A DNA stretch of 17,103 nt from an uncultured Clostridia bacterium. GTDB taxonomy: Bacteria; Bacillota; Clostridia; TANB77; CAG-508. Positions 1-8,774 of this stretch are shown piece by piece. Made by a program: the position numbers and the translations under genes. How positions within the stretch are numbered: the stretch's first letter is position 1; every line of letters starts with the position of its first letter. The stretch covers positions 1 through 17,103 of the forward strand of contig CANQXC010000007.1 in assembly GCA_947627785.1 (NCBI GenBank). Reading direction: 5' to 3'. The notes beneath the pieces are model-generated. The model was not told where the DNA came from, searched no databases, and saw only the letters and a list, made by a program, of their open reading frames with translations.

Positions 1-53
1 AGCTGAAGAAATTGTTTATAATGAGATTATTTATGTTTAGGAGGATTTTTGAA

Positions 54-344
54 ATGAGTTTTAGAGAAGTAAATGAAAATGATATTTTGAAAATGTGGTA
101 TGAATGTATAGATGAAAGCTATTTATGCCATTTGACTGATGAAGATAAAAAACATGATTTTAAGTTTGATGAGTTTAGAGAGAAAATTTTAAAAACTTCA
201 CCTAAACAAAATCGAAAATATATTCAAAAACAATTAGATTTTATTTATGATGAATTTATGAATTATATCATTTATATTAATGAGAAGTATTATAGGAATG
301 GATTTGTGGATGGTGTACAGATGATTATGGGATGTATTCAATAG
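54..344 (+). CDS. small hypothetical protein, possibly DUF6809-like
   Basis: This encodes a 96-residue soluble, acidic and aromatic-rich protein. I chose the ATG at 54 because a perfect AGGAGG at 39-44 lies 9 nt upstream; the frame also contains an earlier ATG at 12 with no comparable site. The C-terminal third (a stretch of helix, then GFVDGVQMIMGCI) resembles the end of short Clostridia/phage proteins of the DUF6809 type, which finish in a GF-x-x-G-hydrophobic segment. That similarity is from memory and weak. It is the only convincing plus-strand gene and is convergent with the defence array, separated from it by a hairpin terminator. No function can be assigned. Confidence 0.7.
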   Translation: MSFREVNENDILKMWYECIDESYLCHLTDEDKKHDFKFDEFREKILKTSPKQNRKYIQKQLDFIYDEFMNYIIYINEKYYRNGFVDGVQMIMGCIQ

Positions 345-350
345 CTAAAT

Positions 351-384
351 AAGAGGAGTGAAAACAATAATTTTCACTCCTCTT
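351..384. terminator. bidirectional intrinsic terminator
   Basis: A perfect 14-bp inverted repeat (AAGAGGAGTGAAAA at 351-364 and its complement at 371-384) surrounds a 6-nt loop, CAATAA. T-rich sequence follows on the plus strand (ATTTTA). On the minus strand A/T-rich sequence follows, and the stem itself contains TTTT. It lies 6 nt after the plus-strand stop and 13 nt after the minus-strand stop of the HEPN-like gene, so it plausibly ends both convergent transcripts. Confidence 0.85.
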
Positions 385-397
385 ATTTTACTATAAT

Positions 398-1663
398 TTA
401 TTCATATAAAATACTTACATCTTGAGGATATATTTTCCAATAACCATTATTTTTATCTGGAATAGCCAGAATATTTTTTTCACCTTCATATACCATTCCA
501 ATTTTCATTCTTCCATTAGCAATTTTATTTTCTTTTTGAATTTGCACATTAAATTCTATTACTTTCATACATATTGCTTGATCTATAATGTTAGTCAATT
601 CAAATCCTAATAAGATATTTTTTTCAAAAAGTTCTCTACATCTTTTAGGTTTAAAACCAGTTCTACTTTCATAATTAAATAAAATTTCAAATCTTTTTGC
701 TAATTCTCCATAGTTTCTTAATTTCCATATCTCAAGCGTTTCAATAAAATTATATAAAAAATCATACTGTTTGTAATCTTCTTTTTTTCCAGTTATTGGT
801 ATATCTTTACCAATCTCTATTTTTTTACCTTCCCATTCATTGATTATTTTTTTTATCTTTTTTGTTTCTTGGAGTTTCTTTAAGCTTTCAGTTAATGGAG
901 GTGGATTTGCTTCTTTTTTGTACTTTTCTTTTCTTGCCTCTTCGGTATTTTTATTTTTTATCCATTCTGAAATAGCTAATAGCATTACAATACATTTACC
1001 TGCTACAAATTTATTTCCATAATTTAAATCTCTTCCATGTAGTATACCATTTCTATATGGCATTATTATTCTTTCTTCATTTGTCTTCTTTCTAGGCAAA
1101 TTATATATATCTTTGATTTTCTTTAATCCTTTGTCACATTCAACTAAACAATTCCAACATTCTAAATGTACTCCTTCTGTAAAAAAGCCTTTATTTTTTG
1201 TAAAATCATTTATTACTCCATCAGCTATAGTTAAAAATAAAGTAACTGCTGAATAATATTTTTTATTCTCATAAGCTTCAAAAGCCTCATCAATTATATC
1301 TGCTCTTCTTTTGAATTCACTAGTCGAATATTGAATAAATCTCTTTTCATTTTTTGAATTTTCTATATAATAATCCGCAATAAATTTTTCTGCTTTTTCA
1401 ATTCCATTATCTTTAAATACTTGATTAGCATTTTTCATAAATTCTACATTAATTAATGAATATGCAATCCATCCATAATCCGAAAAATTATTATTATATT
1501 GCTCTGTCGTCATTATCAAATCTGTCATATCTGCTTTAATTTTATCTAATTCTTGTTGTTGTTTCTTTGGCATTAACATTTTAAAAAGTGTCATATTATT
1601 CATTTGATCATATTGCAATTTTAGTGATGGATAATCTTTTAATATTTGTTCTATTGTTCTCAT
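398..1663 (-). CDS. HEPN-like protein with RNxxxH motif, putative ribonuclease
   Basis: This 421-residue, mainly helical protein is the last gene of the minus-strand array. The key feature is YRNGILHGRD at about residues 203-212. It contains R204-N205-x3-H209, the R-N-x-x-x-H signature typical of HEPN-fold RNases, preceded by helices at about 125-185 and followed by a hydrophobic helix at 222-234. That is the usual placement of the motif at the start of the last HEPN helix. The C-terminal part (about 298-421) contains an RNYGELAKRF segment and a predicted beta-rich tail, possibly a sensing or substrate domain. The ribosome site is weak (AGAGAG before ATG 1663). A 63-nt AT-rich gap separates it from the upstream membrane-protein gene, so it may have its own weak promoter. 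HEPN proteins in defence islands commonly cut tRNA or mRNA; that role here is inferred. Confidence 0.8.
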   Translation of the reverse strand: MRTIEQILKDYPSLKLQYDQMNNMTLFKMLMPKKQQQELDKIKADMTDLIMTTEQYNNNFSDYGWIAYSLINVEFMKNANQVFKDNGIEKAEKFIADYYIENSKNEKRFIQYSTSEFKRRADIIDEAFEAYENKKYYSAVTLFLTIADGVINDFTKNKGFFTEGVHLECWNCLVECDKGLKKIKDIYNLPRKKTNEERIIMPYRNGILHGRDLNYGNKFVAGKCIVMLLAISEWIKNKNTEEARKEKYKKEANPPPLTESLKKLQETKKIKKIINEWEGKKIEIGKDIPITGKKEDYKQYDFLYNFIETLEIWKLRNYGELAKRFEILFNYESRTGFKPKRCRELFEKNILLGFELTNIIDQAICMKVIEFNVQIQKENKIANGRMKIGMVYEGEKNILAIPDKNNGYWKIYPQDVSILYE

Positions 1664-1726
1664 TATTACTCTCTTATCTATTTTAATTATTTAAATAAAA
1701 TTATATCTTCAATATTATTATCTCTT

Positions 1727-2158
1727 TTAATCTTTATTTAAAACAGTCCTGCAATATGCCTTTATACCAACTTTAGATATAGAAATCATCGCCAAAACAA
1801 CCAAAGGAACTATAATAATTGCTGTTGTTCCTAATCTAGGTGCCAATGCTAAAGTTAAACCTGAAATAATAGCATCTTTACCTAAATTCATGTAAACTTT
1901 CATTTCTTTTACTTCATTCTTATATTCTGGTGATTCGCTAAGTAATTTACAAAATTCTATTTTAAAATTGTTTAATAATTCATTCTTTTCTTGTGTTCCT
2001 CCAAAGTTAACATTATCTATGGGACCATTAGCATTTATCCATAAATCTATTGCTTCATCAGGACTATTATGTTGTAATAGTTCCTGTATTATCTGTTTTT
2101 GATATTCTTCAAGATTTTCAATCAATTCAGCATCAGAATATTTAGGTAATTCAATCAT
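1727..2158 (-). CDS. small C-terminally membrane-anchored protein paired with protease
   Basis: This is a 143-residue protein. Residues 1-90 are soluble, acidic and helical. Residues 96-130 form a strongly hydrophobic hairpin: IISGLTLALAP, a short turn, then about 18 hydrophobic residues. A short basic tail follows, so the protein is probably membrane-inserted through its C-terminal region. The start lies 2 nt after the stop of the upstream trypsin-like protease gene, and its ribosome site AAGGAGA lies inside or at the end of that gene, so the two are translationally coupled. I do not recognise the family. The tight coupling suggests that the protease acts on, or is anchored by, this protein. 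A membrane-perturbing effector released by cleavage is an attractive but unproven reading. Confidence 0.8.
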   Translation of the reverse strand: MIELPKYSDAELIENLEEYQKQIIQELLQHNSPDEAIDLWINANGPIDNVNFGGTQEKNELLNNFKIEFCKLLSESPEYKNEVKEMKVYMNLGKDAIISGLTLALAPRLGTTAIIIVPLVVLAMISISKVGIKAYCRTVLNKD

Positions 2159-2160
2159 TT

Positions 2161-2814
2161 TTATTTCTCCTTAATCATATTTTGAATATATTCTGCAGAT
2201 ATACAATGAGTTGTTTGATGTAATTCTCTAGGATTTATTCCACCTAAAGATATGCCTGCATCTGGTGCAAAAGCTCCTATTAACATTGCAACAATTTTAT
2301 TTCTTTTAGGCTCATATACTAAAGAACCTGATTGTCCTGGTCTGGTTTGAGTATTTACTACTATATATTTGGATTTTATATTATTACTTTCTAATAATAT
2401 TTTTGCTCCTACATCTGCTTCTTGGACAGTTAAAACTTTTCTACCTTCTGTACAATGTGGAAAACCTATAATAAGCGATTGTTCCATTACTTTTATATCA
2501 TCAGTACTTCCTAGTGGTATTTCTATCATTGTAATGGATATTGATGACTCTAAAATTGATATATCTCTAAATGGATCACTTGCAACTATTTTTACATCAA
2601 TAAGATTACAACTTTTTATTGTTGTATCTTGATACTCATTTATACCTCTTATATTTGGTAATATTATTGATAAATTTTCATCTGAATCCCCTATCACATG
2701 TCTTGGAACTACAAAATATTTTCCACTTTTTATTGCAAAACATGTCCCTAACATATTAATTATATGGTTCGTTTTTCTTCCTATTACAAATACAATTTGT
2801 GAAAAAATATCCAT
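2161..2814 (-). CDS. trypsin-like serine protease domain protein
   Basis: This 217-residue protein has the chymotrypsin/HtrA-fold triad in the correct order. His39 sits in YFVVPRHVIG (after a GTCFAI strand), Asp84 in DPFRDISIL, and Ser162 in RPGQSGSLVYE, where GxSGS is the nucleophile motif. The GTDD-like and IIGFPH segments between them match the spacing of trypsin-like peptidases. There is no signal peptide or PDZ domain, so it should be cytoplasmic, unlike the exported HtrA/DegP proteins. The start is supported by AAAGGAG about 10 nt upstream. Short cytoplasmic trypsin-like domains occur as effectors or effector-activating proteases in bacterial conflict systems. The immediately downstream membrane protein is the obvious partner or substrate. 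Fold confidence is high; biological role is inferred. Confidence 0.88.
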   Translation of the reverse strand: MDIFSQIVFVIGRKTNHIINMLGTCFAIKSGKYFVVPRHVIGDSDENLSIILPNIRGINEYQDTTIKSCNLIDVKIVASDPFRDISILESSISITMIEIPLGSTDDIKVMEQSLIIGFPHCTEGRKVLTVQEADVGAKILLESNNIKSKYIVVNTQTRPGQSGSLVYEPKRNKIVAMLIGAFAPDAGISLGGINPRELHQTTHCISAEYIQNMIKEK

Positions 2815-2873
2815 ATTACTTTTCTCCTTTTATTTTTATATCAAATATATTATGTCTTTTCCTAACTTTTTAA

Positions 2874-3629
2874 TTATTTTATTTGCTCATAAACATCTTT
2901 CAAAATTTCAACAACCTTATCTATGTCTTTTTCACTATCAAAATATACCCTATAATTTAAAGACCATAAATATTTCTCTGGAACTTTTTCACCTATTAAA
3001 AGATCTTCTTTTGTAGGCTTTTTAGTTATTATTAAAATTTTTGATTTATATATATGTACTTCACATATATTTTTTCCCTTTCCATTCCTTATAGCTATAT
3101 AATTAGGAGTTACTTCTTCATAAACTTCATTATAAATTTTCTTCAATTTTTCAAATAATTTTTCATGAAGTTTTATCAAATTTTTATTTTTATTGATATA
3201 GAATTGTTCAAAACTAAGAGGTATATTCTCGATTTCAGATGCTTCTGCTTCTTCTTCTAATTCTTCTTTAGTTGGTTCAACTAATACAAGATTTTCTTCT
3301 AAATTATTTATAATCGCTATTGATTTTAATATATTATACGCCTGTTCCTTTTGCATAGCATAAAACTCTCTCTTTCGTTCTTTTCCATCTATATTTTCTA
3401 CACTCCTTAATTCAGGATTTAATCCATCAATTAATTCATGTACCTTTTTATCAGAAAGTCTATTCTGAACTTTATAATATGCATATAATCTAAAAGCAAA
3501 TGGTATACATTCACTTCGATTTAATTCTTCTAATCTTTTGTTCACATTATCTGAATACCCAATCTTAACATATTTAGGAAAAGATGGATTAGTCAAAATA
3601 TAAATTACACCAATATTATCTTCACTCAT
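2874..3629 (-). CDS. GIY-YIG (T5orf172/MUG113-type) nuclease with DUF5655-like C-terminus
   Basis: This is a 251-residue, two-domain protein. Residues 6-95 fit the T5orf172/MUG113 branch of the GIY-YIG superfamily: GVIYILTNP (7-15) stands for GIY, YVKIGYS (20-26) for YIG, Arg32 lies in the following helix, and a REFY block (87-90) supplies the metal-binding Glu88. An acidic Glu-rich linker (about 120-135) follows. Residues 148-251 resemble DUF5655 (KLHEKLFEKLKKIY, then NYIAIRNGKGKNICEV, strands and a final helix), a domain often seen with restriction or nuclease proteins. The catalytic residues appear present, so it may cut DNA. The ribosome site is AGAGAGG, and the upstream membrane-protein gene ends 14 nt away. 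Role inferred: accessory defence nuclease. DUF5655 is a recollected match. Confidence 0.85.
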   Translation of the reverse strand: MSEDNIGVIYILTNPSFPKYVKIGYSDNVNKRLEELNRSECIPFAFRLYAYYKVQNRLSDKKVHELIDGLNPELRSVENIDGKERKREFYAMQKEQAYNILKSIAIINNLEENLVLVEPTKEELEEEAEASEIENIPLSFEQFYINKNKNLIKLHEKLFEKLKKIYNEVYEEVTPNYIAIRNGKGKNICEVHIYKSKILIITKKPTKEDLLIGEKVPEKYLWSLNYRVYFDSEKDIDKVVEILKDVYEQIK

Positions 3630-3643
3630 TATTAAACCTCTCT

Positions 3644-4300
3644 TTATTTTTTACATTTTAATATTTCATATAATAATAAATCTTCCAATCTCTTATTACT
3701 TGCAAATTTATCAAACTCTAAAAATATTTCTTTATTTTCAATAAATTCTTTTTTCATTATTCCTATAATTACTGAAAGTATTACTGCAACAACTATAGCT
3801 ACAAATATTGTATTTATAAATCCTAATTCATCACTCAATTTTTGCAAGCCTATTTCCCATATAGTAAAAGTAAGTGTTCCTATAATTATTGGATTTATAT
3901 AACTTATTGTCTTATTTTTTTCTTCACTCAATCTATTTCTTAAAATTTCTAACTTTGAAATTTGGTTAATTCTATTTTTCTTGCAATAAGTAGTTATCCA
4001 GTCTTTTTGATATTCATTTATTTCTTTGAATAATTCTTTAATCTTTTTTGATTTTATTTTTGTTTTATTTTTATAATATATTTTTTTAAATGCTGCTCTT
4101 TTAAAAATATGTAAACACATAAAATATAACATTACTACTAAAACCATAAATAAAATAAATTTTTCAAAGTAATTTTGTCCTCCATATGATAATTTTATAT
4201 ACAAAATAGATATTATAACTAAGCCAACTTTCCATATAGCACTAGCTATTTTACTATAAATTGCACATTCTTGTTTATATTTTTGTATTAACTTATCCAT
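3644..4300 (-). CDS. four-helix membrane protein of unknown function
   Basis: This 218-residue protein has four predicted membrane segments in two hairpins, at about 20-38, 47-66, 133-150 and 161-182. Between the hairpins is a strongly basic cytoplasmic-type loop (Lys-rich, residues 67-130), and a charged C-terminal helix of about 35 residues follows. No catalytic motif or signal peptide is visible, and I do not recognise the family. A GGAGTG site precedes the ATG. It lies 25 nt after the YgjP-like gene and 14 nt before the GIY-YIG gene on the same strand, so it is probably co-transcribed. Membrane proteins of this layout in defence islands can be membrane effectors, but nothing in the sequence proves it. 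Confidence 0.78.
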   Translation of the reverse strand: MDKLIQKYKQECAIYSKIASAIWKVGLVIISILYIKLSYGGQNYFEKFILFMVLVVMLYFMCLHIFKRAAFKKIYYKNKTKIKSKKIKELFKEINEYQKDWITTYCKKNRINQISKLEILRNRLSEEKNKTISYINPIIIGTLTFTIWEIGLQKLSDELGFINTIFVAIVVAVILSVIIGIMKKEFIENKEIFLEFDKFASNKRLEDLLLYEILKCKK

Positions 4301-4325
4301 TTATTACACTCCATTTAAATATTAT

Positions 4326-5051
4326 TTACACTACTCCCATAAATTCTTCATCTAATATCTTCTTACGTTCTTTCCAATCAGGCATAAATATTGTAATAAA
4401 ATTATAGAAATTTTTACTATGATTTTGATGCTTAAAATGAGATAATTCATGTAAAACAACATATTCTATACAGCATATTGGAGTTTTTATTAAATTCAAA
4501 TTAAATATAACTTTATTGCATGTTGGTATACAACTTCCCCATCTTGTTTTCATTTGTCTTATTTCTATTTTAGGAATTTTTATTTCATATTTTTTTAATG
4601 TTTCTTGATATTTTATCACCAAATCTTCTAGAACATTCAGAGCATATTGTTTTAACCATTTTTCATAAACTTTTTGAATATAATTTTTATCTGCTATATA
4701 TTTTTCTTTTATATAAATTTCAATATATTTATTATTTATAACAACATTGTTATGATTATCTGAAATGATTTTCATTTTATATTGTTTTCCTAATAAGTAA
4801 ACTGTTTCTCCATCTTCAAAAGTTATATTTTCTTTTTGTTCTACAAAAGTATCATAAAATTCTTGTTGTTTTTTTATCCAATTTACCTTTTTCTTGACAA
4901 AGTCCTTTGCTTTATCTAATGACATTTTCATTGGTATTGATAAAGTTACTTTTTTATCTATGTTTACTTTTAAATTAATATTTTTTACATTTTTTCTTTG
5001 AACATAAAAATATATTTTTTCTCCATTAGATTCAATAAAATCCTTTTCCAT
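4326..5051 (-). CDS. YgjP/SprT-like zinc metallopeptidase (DUF45)
   Basis: This 241-residue protein has the YgjP-family layout. An N-terminal domain with the RKNVKNINLKV strand pattern is followed by a helical middle. The zinc-peptidase core contains RWGSC (170-174), then HELSH (201-205) and a third ligand, His211, in HQNHSKNFY. HExxH plus the downstream His is the expected zinc site, and the length is normal for the family. A good ribosome site (AGGAAGG) precedes the ATG, 20 nt after the hsdR stop. YgjP-like genes are repeatedly found next to type I restriction genes, sometimes immediately after hsdR as here. A role in processing or turnover of the RM complex, or of trapped protein-DNA complexes, is a hypothesis; the substrate is unknown. 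Confidence 0.92.
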   Translation of the reverse strand: MEKDFIESNGEKIYFYVQRKNVKNINLKVNIDKKVTLSIPMKMSLDKAKDFVKKKVNWIKKQQEFYDTFVEQKENITFEDGETVYLLGKQYKMKIISDNHNNVVINNKYIEIYIKEKYIADKNYIQKVYEKWLKQYALNVLEDLVIKYQETLKKYEIKIPKIEIRQMKTRWGSCIPTCNKVIFNLNLIKTPICCIEYVVLHELSHFKHQNHSKNFYNFITIFMPDWKERKKILDEEFMGVV

Positions 5052-5071
5052 GTTTCGTCCTTCCTAGATAA

Positions 5072-8000
5072 TTAGTATTTCATTAGTGCTATATTTATAA
5101 TTTCCTCTATTAGTTTATCTAATTCTTCAAGGTTTAAATTTATATTTTTTCTTGTTGCATACATAAATATTGTGTCATCTATTGCTTGAGCAATTTCATT
5201 ATGAATATCTGTATTATAATGCCAATCTCTTTTTATTTTACTTTCAATCTCTCTTTGAATAATTAAAGCAATTTCTCCTATTTCTTCTATGTTAGCATTT
5301 TCTTTCATTCTTGGAATTATTTTATCATATATAACTCCATAAAAAGCTCTTGAATTTTCTGTTGTTATATTAGCTGGATAACTAATTCCAGAATTTCCTT
5401 TTCTAAAATCTTCTTTGATATCTTGCATTTTTTGTAAGTACTCACTATCTGTAATTCTTCTATTTCTATATTCTTCTATGGTTTCTTCGATTCTTGCAGA
5501 GAACTTTTTATAATAAGCTGGGTCTTCTTTTGACTTTTCACTAATAGTTCTTGTTAGTCTTGTCCTAATACTATCTGCTTTCCCCCTATCCGTACCCATC
5601 TTTTCCAATTCTTTATCAAAATTTTCTGCGTCTGTTATATCTACTGGTTCTGTTATTCTCATCATTTCTTTTGCAACTACATAATTGTCTAATAATTTTT
5701 GCATCTTAGATTCATATTCTTTATGGTCTATAGTTTCAGAATATCTTAATTTTGCTGTTGCTCTTAGTTTTTGATAGAAAGCTAATGCTCTTCTTAATTC
5801 ACTTATTTTTTCTTTTCCAACTTTGTAATAAGCCTGGTCACTTGGTAAAATTATGCCTAACATACTTCCGAATTTGCATAGTTTATTGTAAAAGTCTTTT
5901 CTTACCTTTTCATTTTCTAAAAATATTTCATATTCTTCTAAATCGTTTTTATTCTTTATATTTTTAAATAACCCTTTAATTCCTTCATATGCTTCAAACA
6001 TATTATTTATTTCTGTATCAATGTAATAAACAGATGATTTAATATCTTCTTCATTAAATTCTTCTAATCCTGCTTCTTGATACATTGTTAATGCTTTATC
6101 TAATTCTCCTAAAAGACCTCTATAATCAACTATATAACCATAATCTTTTCCATCACATAGTCTATTTACTCTTGCTATGGCTTGTAATAAATTATGTTCT
6201 TTTATTTGCTTATCCAAATATAATGTTGAAGCTTTTGGTGCATCAAATCCTGTAAGAAGTTTATCTACAACTATTAGTATATCTATATCTCCATTTATAA
6301 ATTTAGATTTTATAGTTTCTTCATATTCTTCTTCATTTTTATAGTTTGAAATAGCATTTATATAAAACTTCTTTACAATATCATTTGTATCTTCATCAAT
6401 ACTTCCTTCTCCTTCTCTCATATCTGGAGATGATATCACAACTGCAACTTCTAATTCAGGGAATTCGTCTTTAAAAATGTTATAATACTTTACTGCTTCT
6501 ACTTTTTTGTTACATGCAAGCATTGCATTAAAACCTGTTCCTTTTAATGTTTGATTATCATTATTTGCTATATCCCATGCAATCAATTCCAACCTTTGCT
6601 CAGATGAAGCAACTTTTTCAAATCTACTCCACTTTTTCATTACATCCATTTTTTGTTCTTCTGTAAGGTTTCTTGTTAACATATCTAGTCTCATATCAAT
6701 AGCTTCTTTTGAAACTTCTTGATCAACCATTTTCCCCTCATAAATTAATGGTACTATAGCATTATCTTTTAAAGCATCATCTAAAGAATATTTATGTATT
6801 AATCCTCCAAATTTATCAAATATATTTTTATCTTTTTTCATAATAGGTGTTCCTGTAAATGAAATATATATTGCCCCTTTAAATACTTCTTGCATTCTTC
6901 TATTTATCTCACCATATTGAGTTCTATGCCCCTCATCAACTAATATAAATGTATTTGGTGTATCTACTGATATTCCTGATTTTACTACTGTTTCAAATTT
7001 ATTTACAACAGTGGTTATAACTCTTATTTTTTCATTTTTAATTAGCTCTGTTAAATTGTTCCCTGTTGTTGCTCTTGCTGCTTCTACTCCAATTCTATTA
7101 AATATTTTATGAATTTGCTTATCTAAATCCACCCTATCTGTAGCTATAACTACTTGTGGGTTTTGTATTTCTTTATCTTCCATCAATTTTTTTGTTATAT
7201 ATACCATTGTTATGGATTTACCTGAACCTTGCGTATGCCAAACCACTCCACCTTTTTTGTCTTGTTTTATTTTTTCTAACATTGCTTTTACAGCAAAATA
7301 TTGTTGATATCTGCATATTTTCTTTTTTCCTGCTTCAAAAATTATAAAGTCTTTTATTAATTCTAAAAATCTTTCTTTTTCAAATAGTGAAATTATATCT
7401 CTATCTTGCTTTGTTACTTGTCTACCAATTACAGTTTTATTTAGTGATTCATTTTGTTTTTCCACATATTGTTCATTCCATGTTGACCAAAATTTATCTG
7501 GTGTACCACATGTGGCATATTTTGTTTCATTTTTATTAGCTGCCATAACTATTTGTATAAATTTAAATAGTTGAGGAATATAATCTGGCTTTTGATTTCT
7601 TATATTTTGAGAAATAGCTTGAATTATTGGTACTGAGGCATCTTTACACTCTATTACTGCTAAAGGTATACCATTTACAAATAAAACAATGTCTGGTCTT
7701 GCATAATCTTTACCATTCATTCTTAGTACCGAAAATTCTTCTGTAACATAAAAATCATTATTTTCAGGATGTTCAAAATCTATATATTTTATATCAAATG
7801 ACCTTTTTGTTCCATCTACCATATTTTCTTGATAAGATTTTCCCAATGTTAATAAATCATATATTTTTTCATTTGTACTAATAAGCCCAGTTACTAAATC
7901 TTCATTTAAATCTTTGATAGCTTGTCCTATAATACTAGCTGAAAATTTATACTTTTCCCCTTTATATTCATAACTATTTATTTCATTTAGTTTTTTAGCT

Positions 8001-8155
8001 AATATATCTTTAAATATTACTTCTGTTAGAATATTATTTCTTAAATTTTTATTTTCTTCTTCAGATATGTATTTATATCCTAATTTTTGTAATACTTCTA
8101 TAGCTGGTCTTTGACTTGTAGAGATTTCATTAGCTATTGGTATTTTTTCTTCCAT
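5072..8155 (-). CDS. hsdR: type I restriction endonuclease subunit R (HsdR)
   Basis: This 1027-residue motor/nuclease subunit translocates DNA after the M2S complex finds an unmethylated site, and then cleaves it. The N-terminal PD-(D/E)xK nuclease is visible as RPDIVLF (Asp155) and IECKD (Glu169, Lys171). The SF2 translocase follows, with Walker A TQGSGKS (308-314), DEGH box (407-410) and FTGTP (433-437). The second RecA lobe includes a GFDAPKAS segment and a QAIARVNR motif VI. A helical C-terminal domain binds the rest of the complex. Length and motifs are those of an intact HsdR. The start has only a weak purine site (GGGGGC). It lies 31 nt after the end of the disrupted winged-helix gene and 20 nt before the YgjP-like gene, in one operon. 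Confidence 0.97.
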   Translation of the reverse strand: MEEKIPIANEISTSQRPAIEVLQKLGYKYISEEENKNLRNNILTEVIFKDILAKKLNEINSYEYKGEKYKFSASIIGQAIKDLNEDLVTGLISTNEKIYDLLTLGKSYQENMVDGTKRSFDIKYIDFEHPENNDFYVTEEFSVLRMNGKDYARPDIVLFVNGIPLAVIECKDASVPIIQAISQNIRNQKPDYIPQLFKFIQIVMAANKNETKYATCGTPDKFWSTWNEQYVEKQNESLNKTVIGRQVTKQDRDIISLFEKERFLELIKDFIIFEAGKKKICRYQQYFAVKAMLEKIKQDKKGGVVWHTQGSGKSITMVYITKKLMEDKEIQNPQVVIATDRVDLDKQIHKIFNRIGVEAARATTGNNLTELIKNEKIRVITTVVNKFETVVKSGISVDTPNTFILVDEGHRTQYGEINRRMQEVFKGAIYISFTGTPIMKKDKNIFDKFGGLIHKYSLDDALKDNAIVPLIYEGKMVDQEVSKEAIDMRLDMLTRNLTEEQKMDVMKKWSRFEKVASSEQRLELIAWDIANNDNQTLKGTGFNAMLACNKKVEAVKYYNIFKDEFPELEVAVVISSPDMREGEGSIDEDTNDIVKKFYINAISNYKNEEEYEETIKSKFINGDIDILIVVDKLLTGFDAPKASTLYLDKQIKEHNLLQAIARVNRLCDGKDYGYIVDYRGLLGELDKALTMYQEAGLEEFNEEDIKSSVYYIDTEINNMFEAYEGIKGLFKNIKNKNDLEEYEIFLENEKVRKDFYNKLCKFGSMLGIILPSDQAYYKVGKEKISELRRALAFYQKLRATAKLRYSETIDHKEYESKMQKLLDNYVVAKEMMRITEPVDITDAENFDKELEKMGTDRGKADSIRTRLTRTISEKSKEDPAYYKKFSARIEETIEEYRNRRITDSEYLQKMQDIKEDFRKGNSGISYPANITTENSRAFYGVIYDKIIPRMKENANIEEIGEIALIIQREIESKIKRDWHYNTDIHNEIAQAIDDTIFMYATRKNINLNLEELDKLIEEIINIALMKY

Positions 8156-8186
8156 TTAATTTGCCCCCATAAATTAAATTTATCTA

Positions 8187-8528
8187 TCATCCAATTTTTG
8201 TCAAAACTGCCGTTCCAATTAAATTAACTATTTCTGCGTAAAACCATCCATATTTATTTGCATGTTCAGTTAACTTTTTGAAAAATCCTTTCCTTTTTTC
8301 AATTACTCCGTTATTTTTTATATTTTCCATTATTTCTTTTGCCTCTTCTAGTATTTCTTTTAAATTTTTTTTATCCTCTTCATCAGCTTTTTCTTCAATC
8401 TCTGTTTCTATTTGTGTAATATGATTATCTACATTTAATACTGAATTAACAACATTTCCAACTATAAAATTTCCACCGTCTACATTTACATTTCCGAAAT
8501 TATATGTATTGTTTTTTTGTAATTCCAT
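8187..8528 (-). CDS. possible reinitiated C-terminal fragment (113 aa)
   Basis: This is the only ATG-started piece of the downstream half of the split gene. It begins MELQKNNTYNFGNV and would make a 113-residue protein. It has an N-terminal Gly/Asn/Val-rich beta repeat (residues 8-34), an acidic coiled-coil-like helix (about 38-75) and a hydrophobic C-terminus (GWFYAEIVNLIGTAVLTKIG). The purine stretch upstream (AGAGGAAAA) is 13 nt or more away, so initiation here would be inefficient. It is more likely the C-terminal domain of the longer frame than an independent gene. The hydrophobic end could associate with membranes or form the partner-binding surface. Confidence 0.45.
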   Translation of the reverse strand: MELQKNNTYNFGNVNVDGGNFIVGNVVNSVLNVDNHITQIETEIEEKADEEDKKNLKEILEEAKEIMENIKNNGVIEKRKGFFKKLTEHANKYGWFYAEIVNLIGTAVLTKIG

Positions 8529-8774
8529 TCTCTTAAAATATTTTTCCTCTCTTTCAAAATAAGTTCTTCCAGGTTGAGTTAAACTAGCACTATATACTGT
8601 ATCTGAAGCCCAACTTACATTTATTAATCCATTAGACTTTAATACTCCAATTATTCCTCTAATTATATCTTTTGAATCGTTGTCTACCTTATTTTCTAAT
8701 AATTCGGAAATATCTTTTTCTTCATTTTCTGCTTGTATTATTTCTCTTAATAATTCTTTTTCATTTCCTGTTAA

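Noticed and set aside
1727..2158. Bacterial gasdermin next to its activating protease.
   Set aside because: At 143 residues with a C-terminal hydrophobic hairpin it is about half the size of bacterial gasdermins, and no gasdermin-like N-terminal pore domain is visible.
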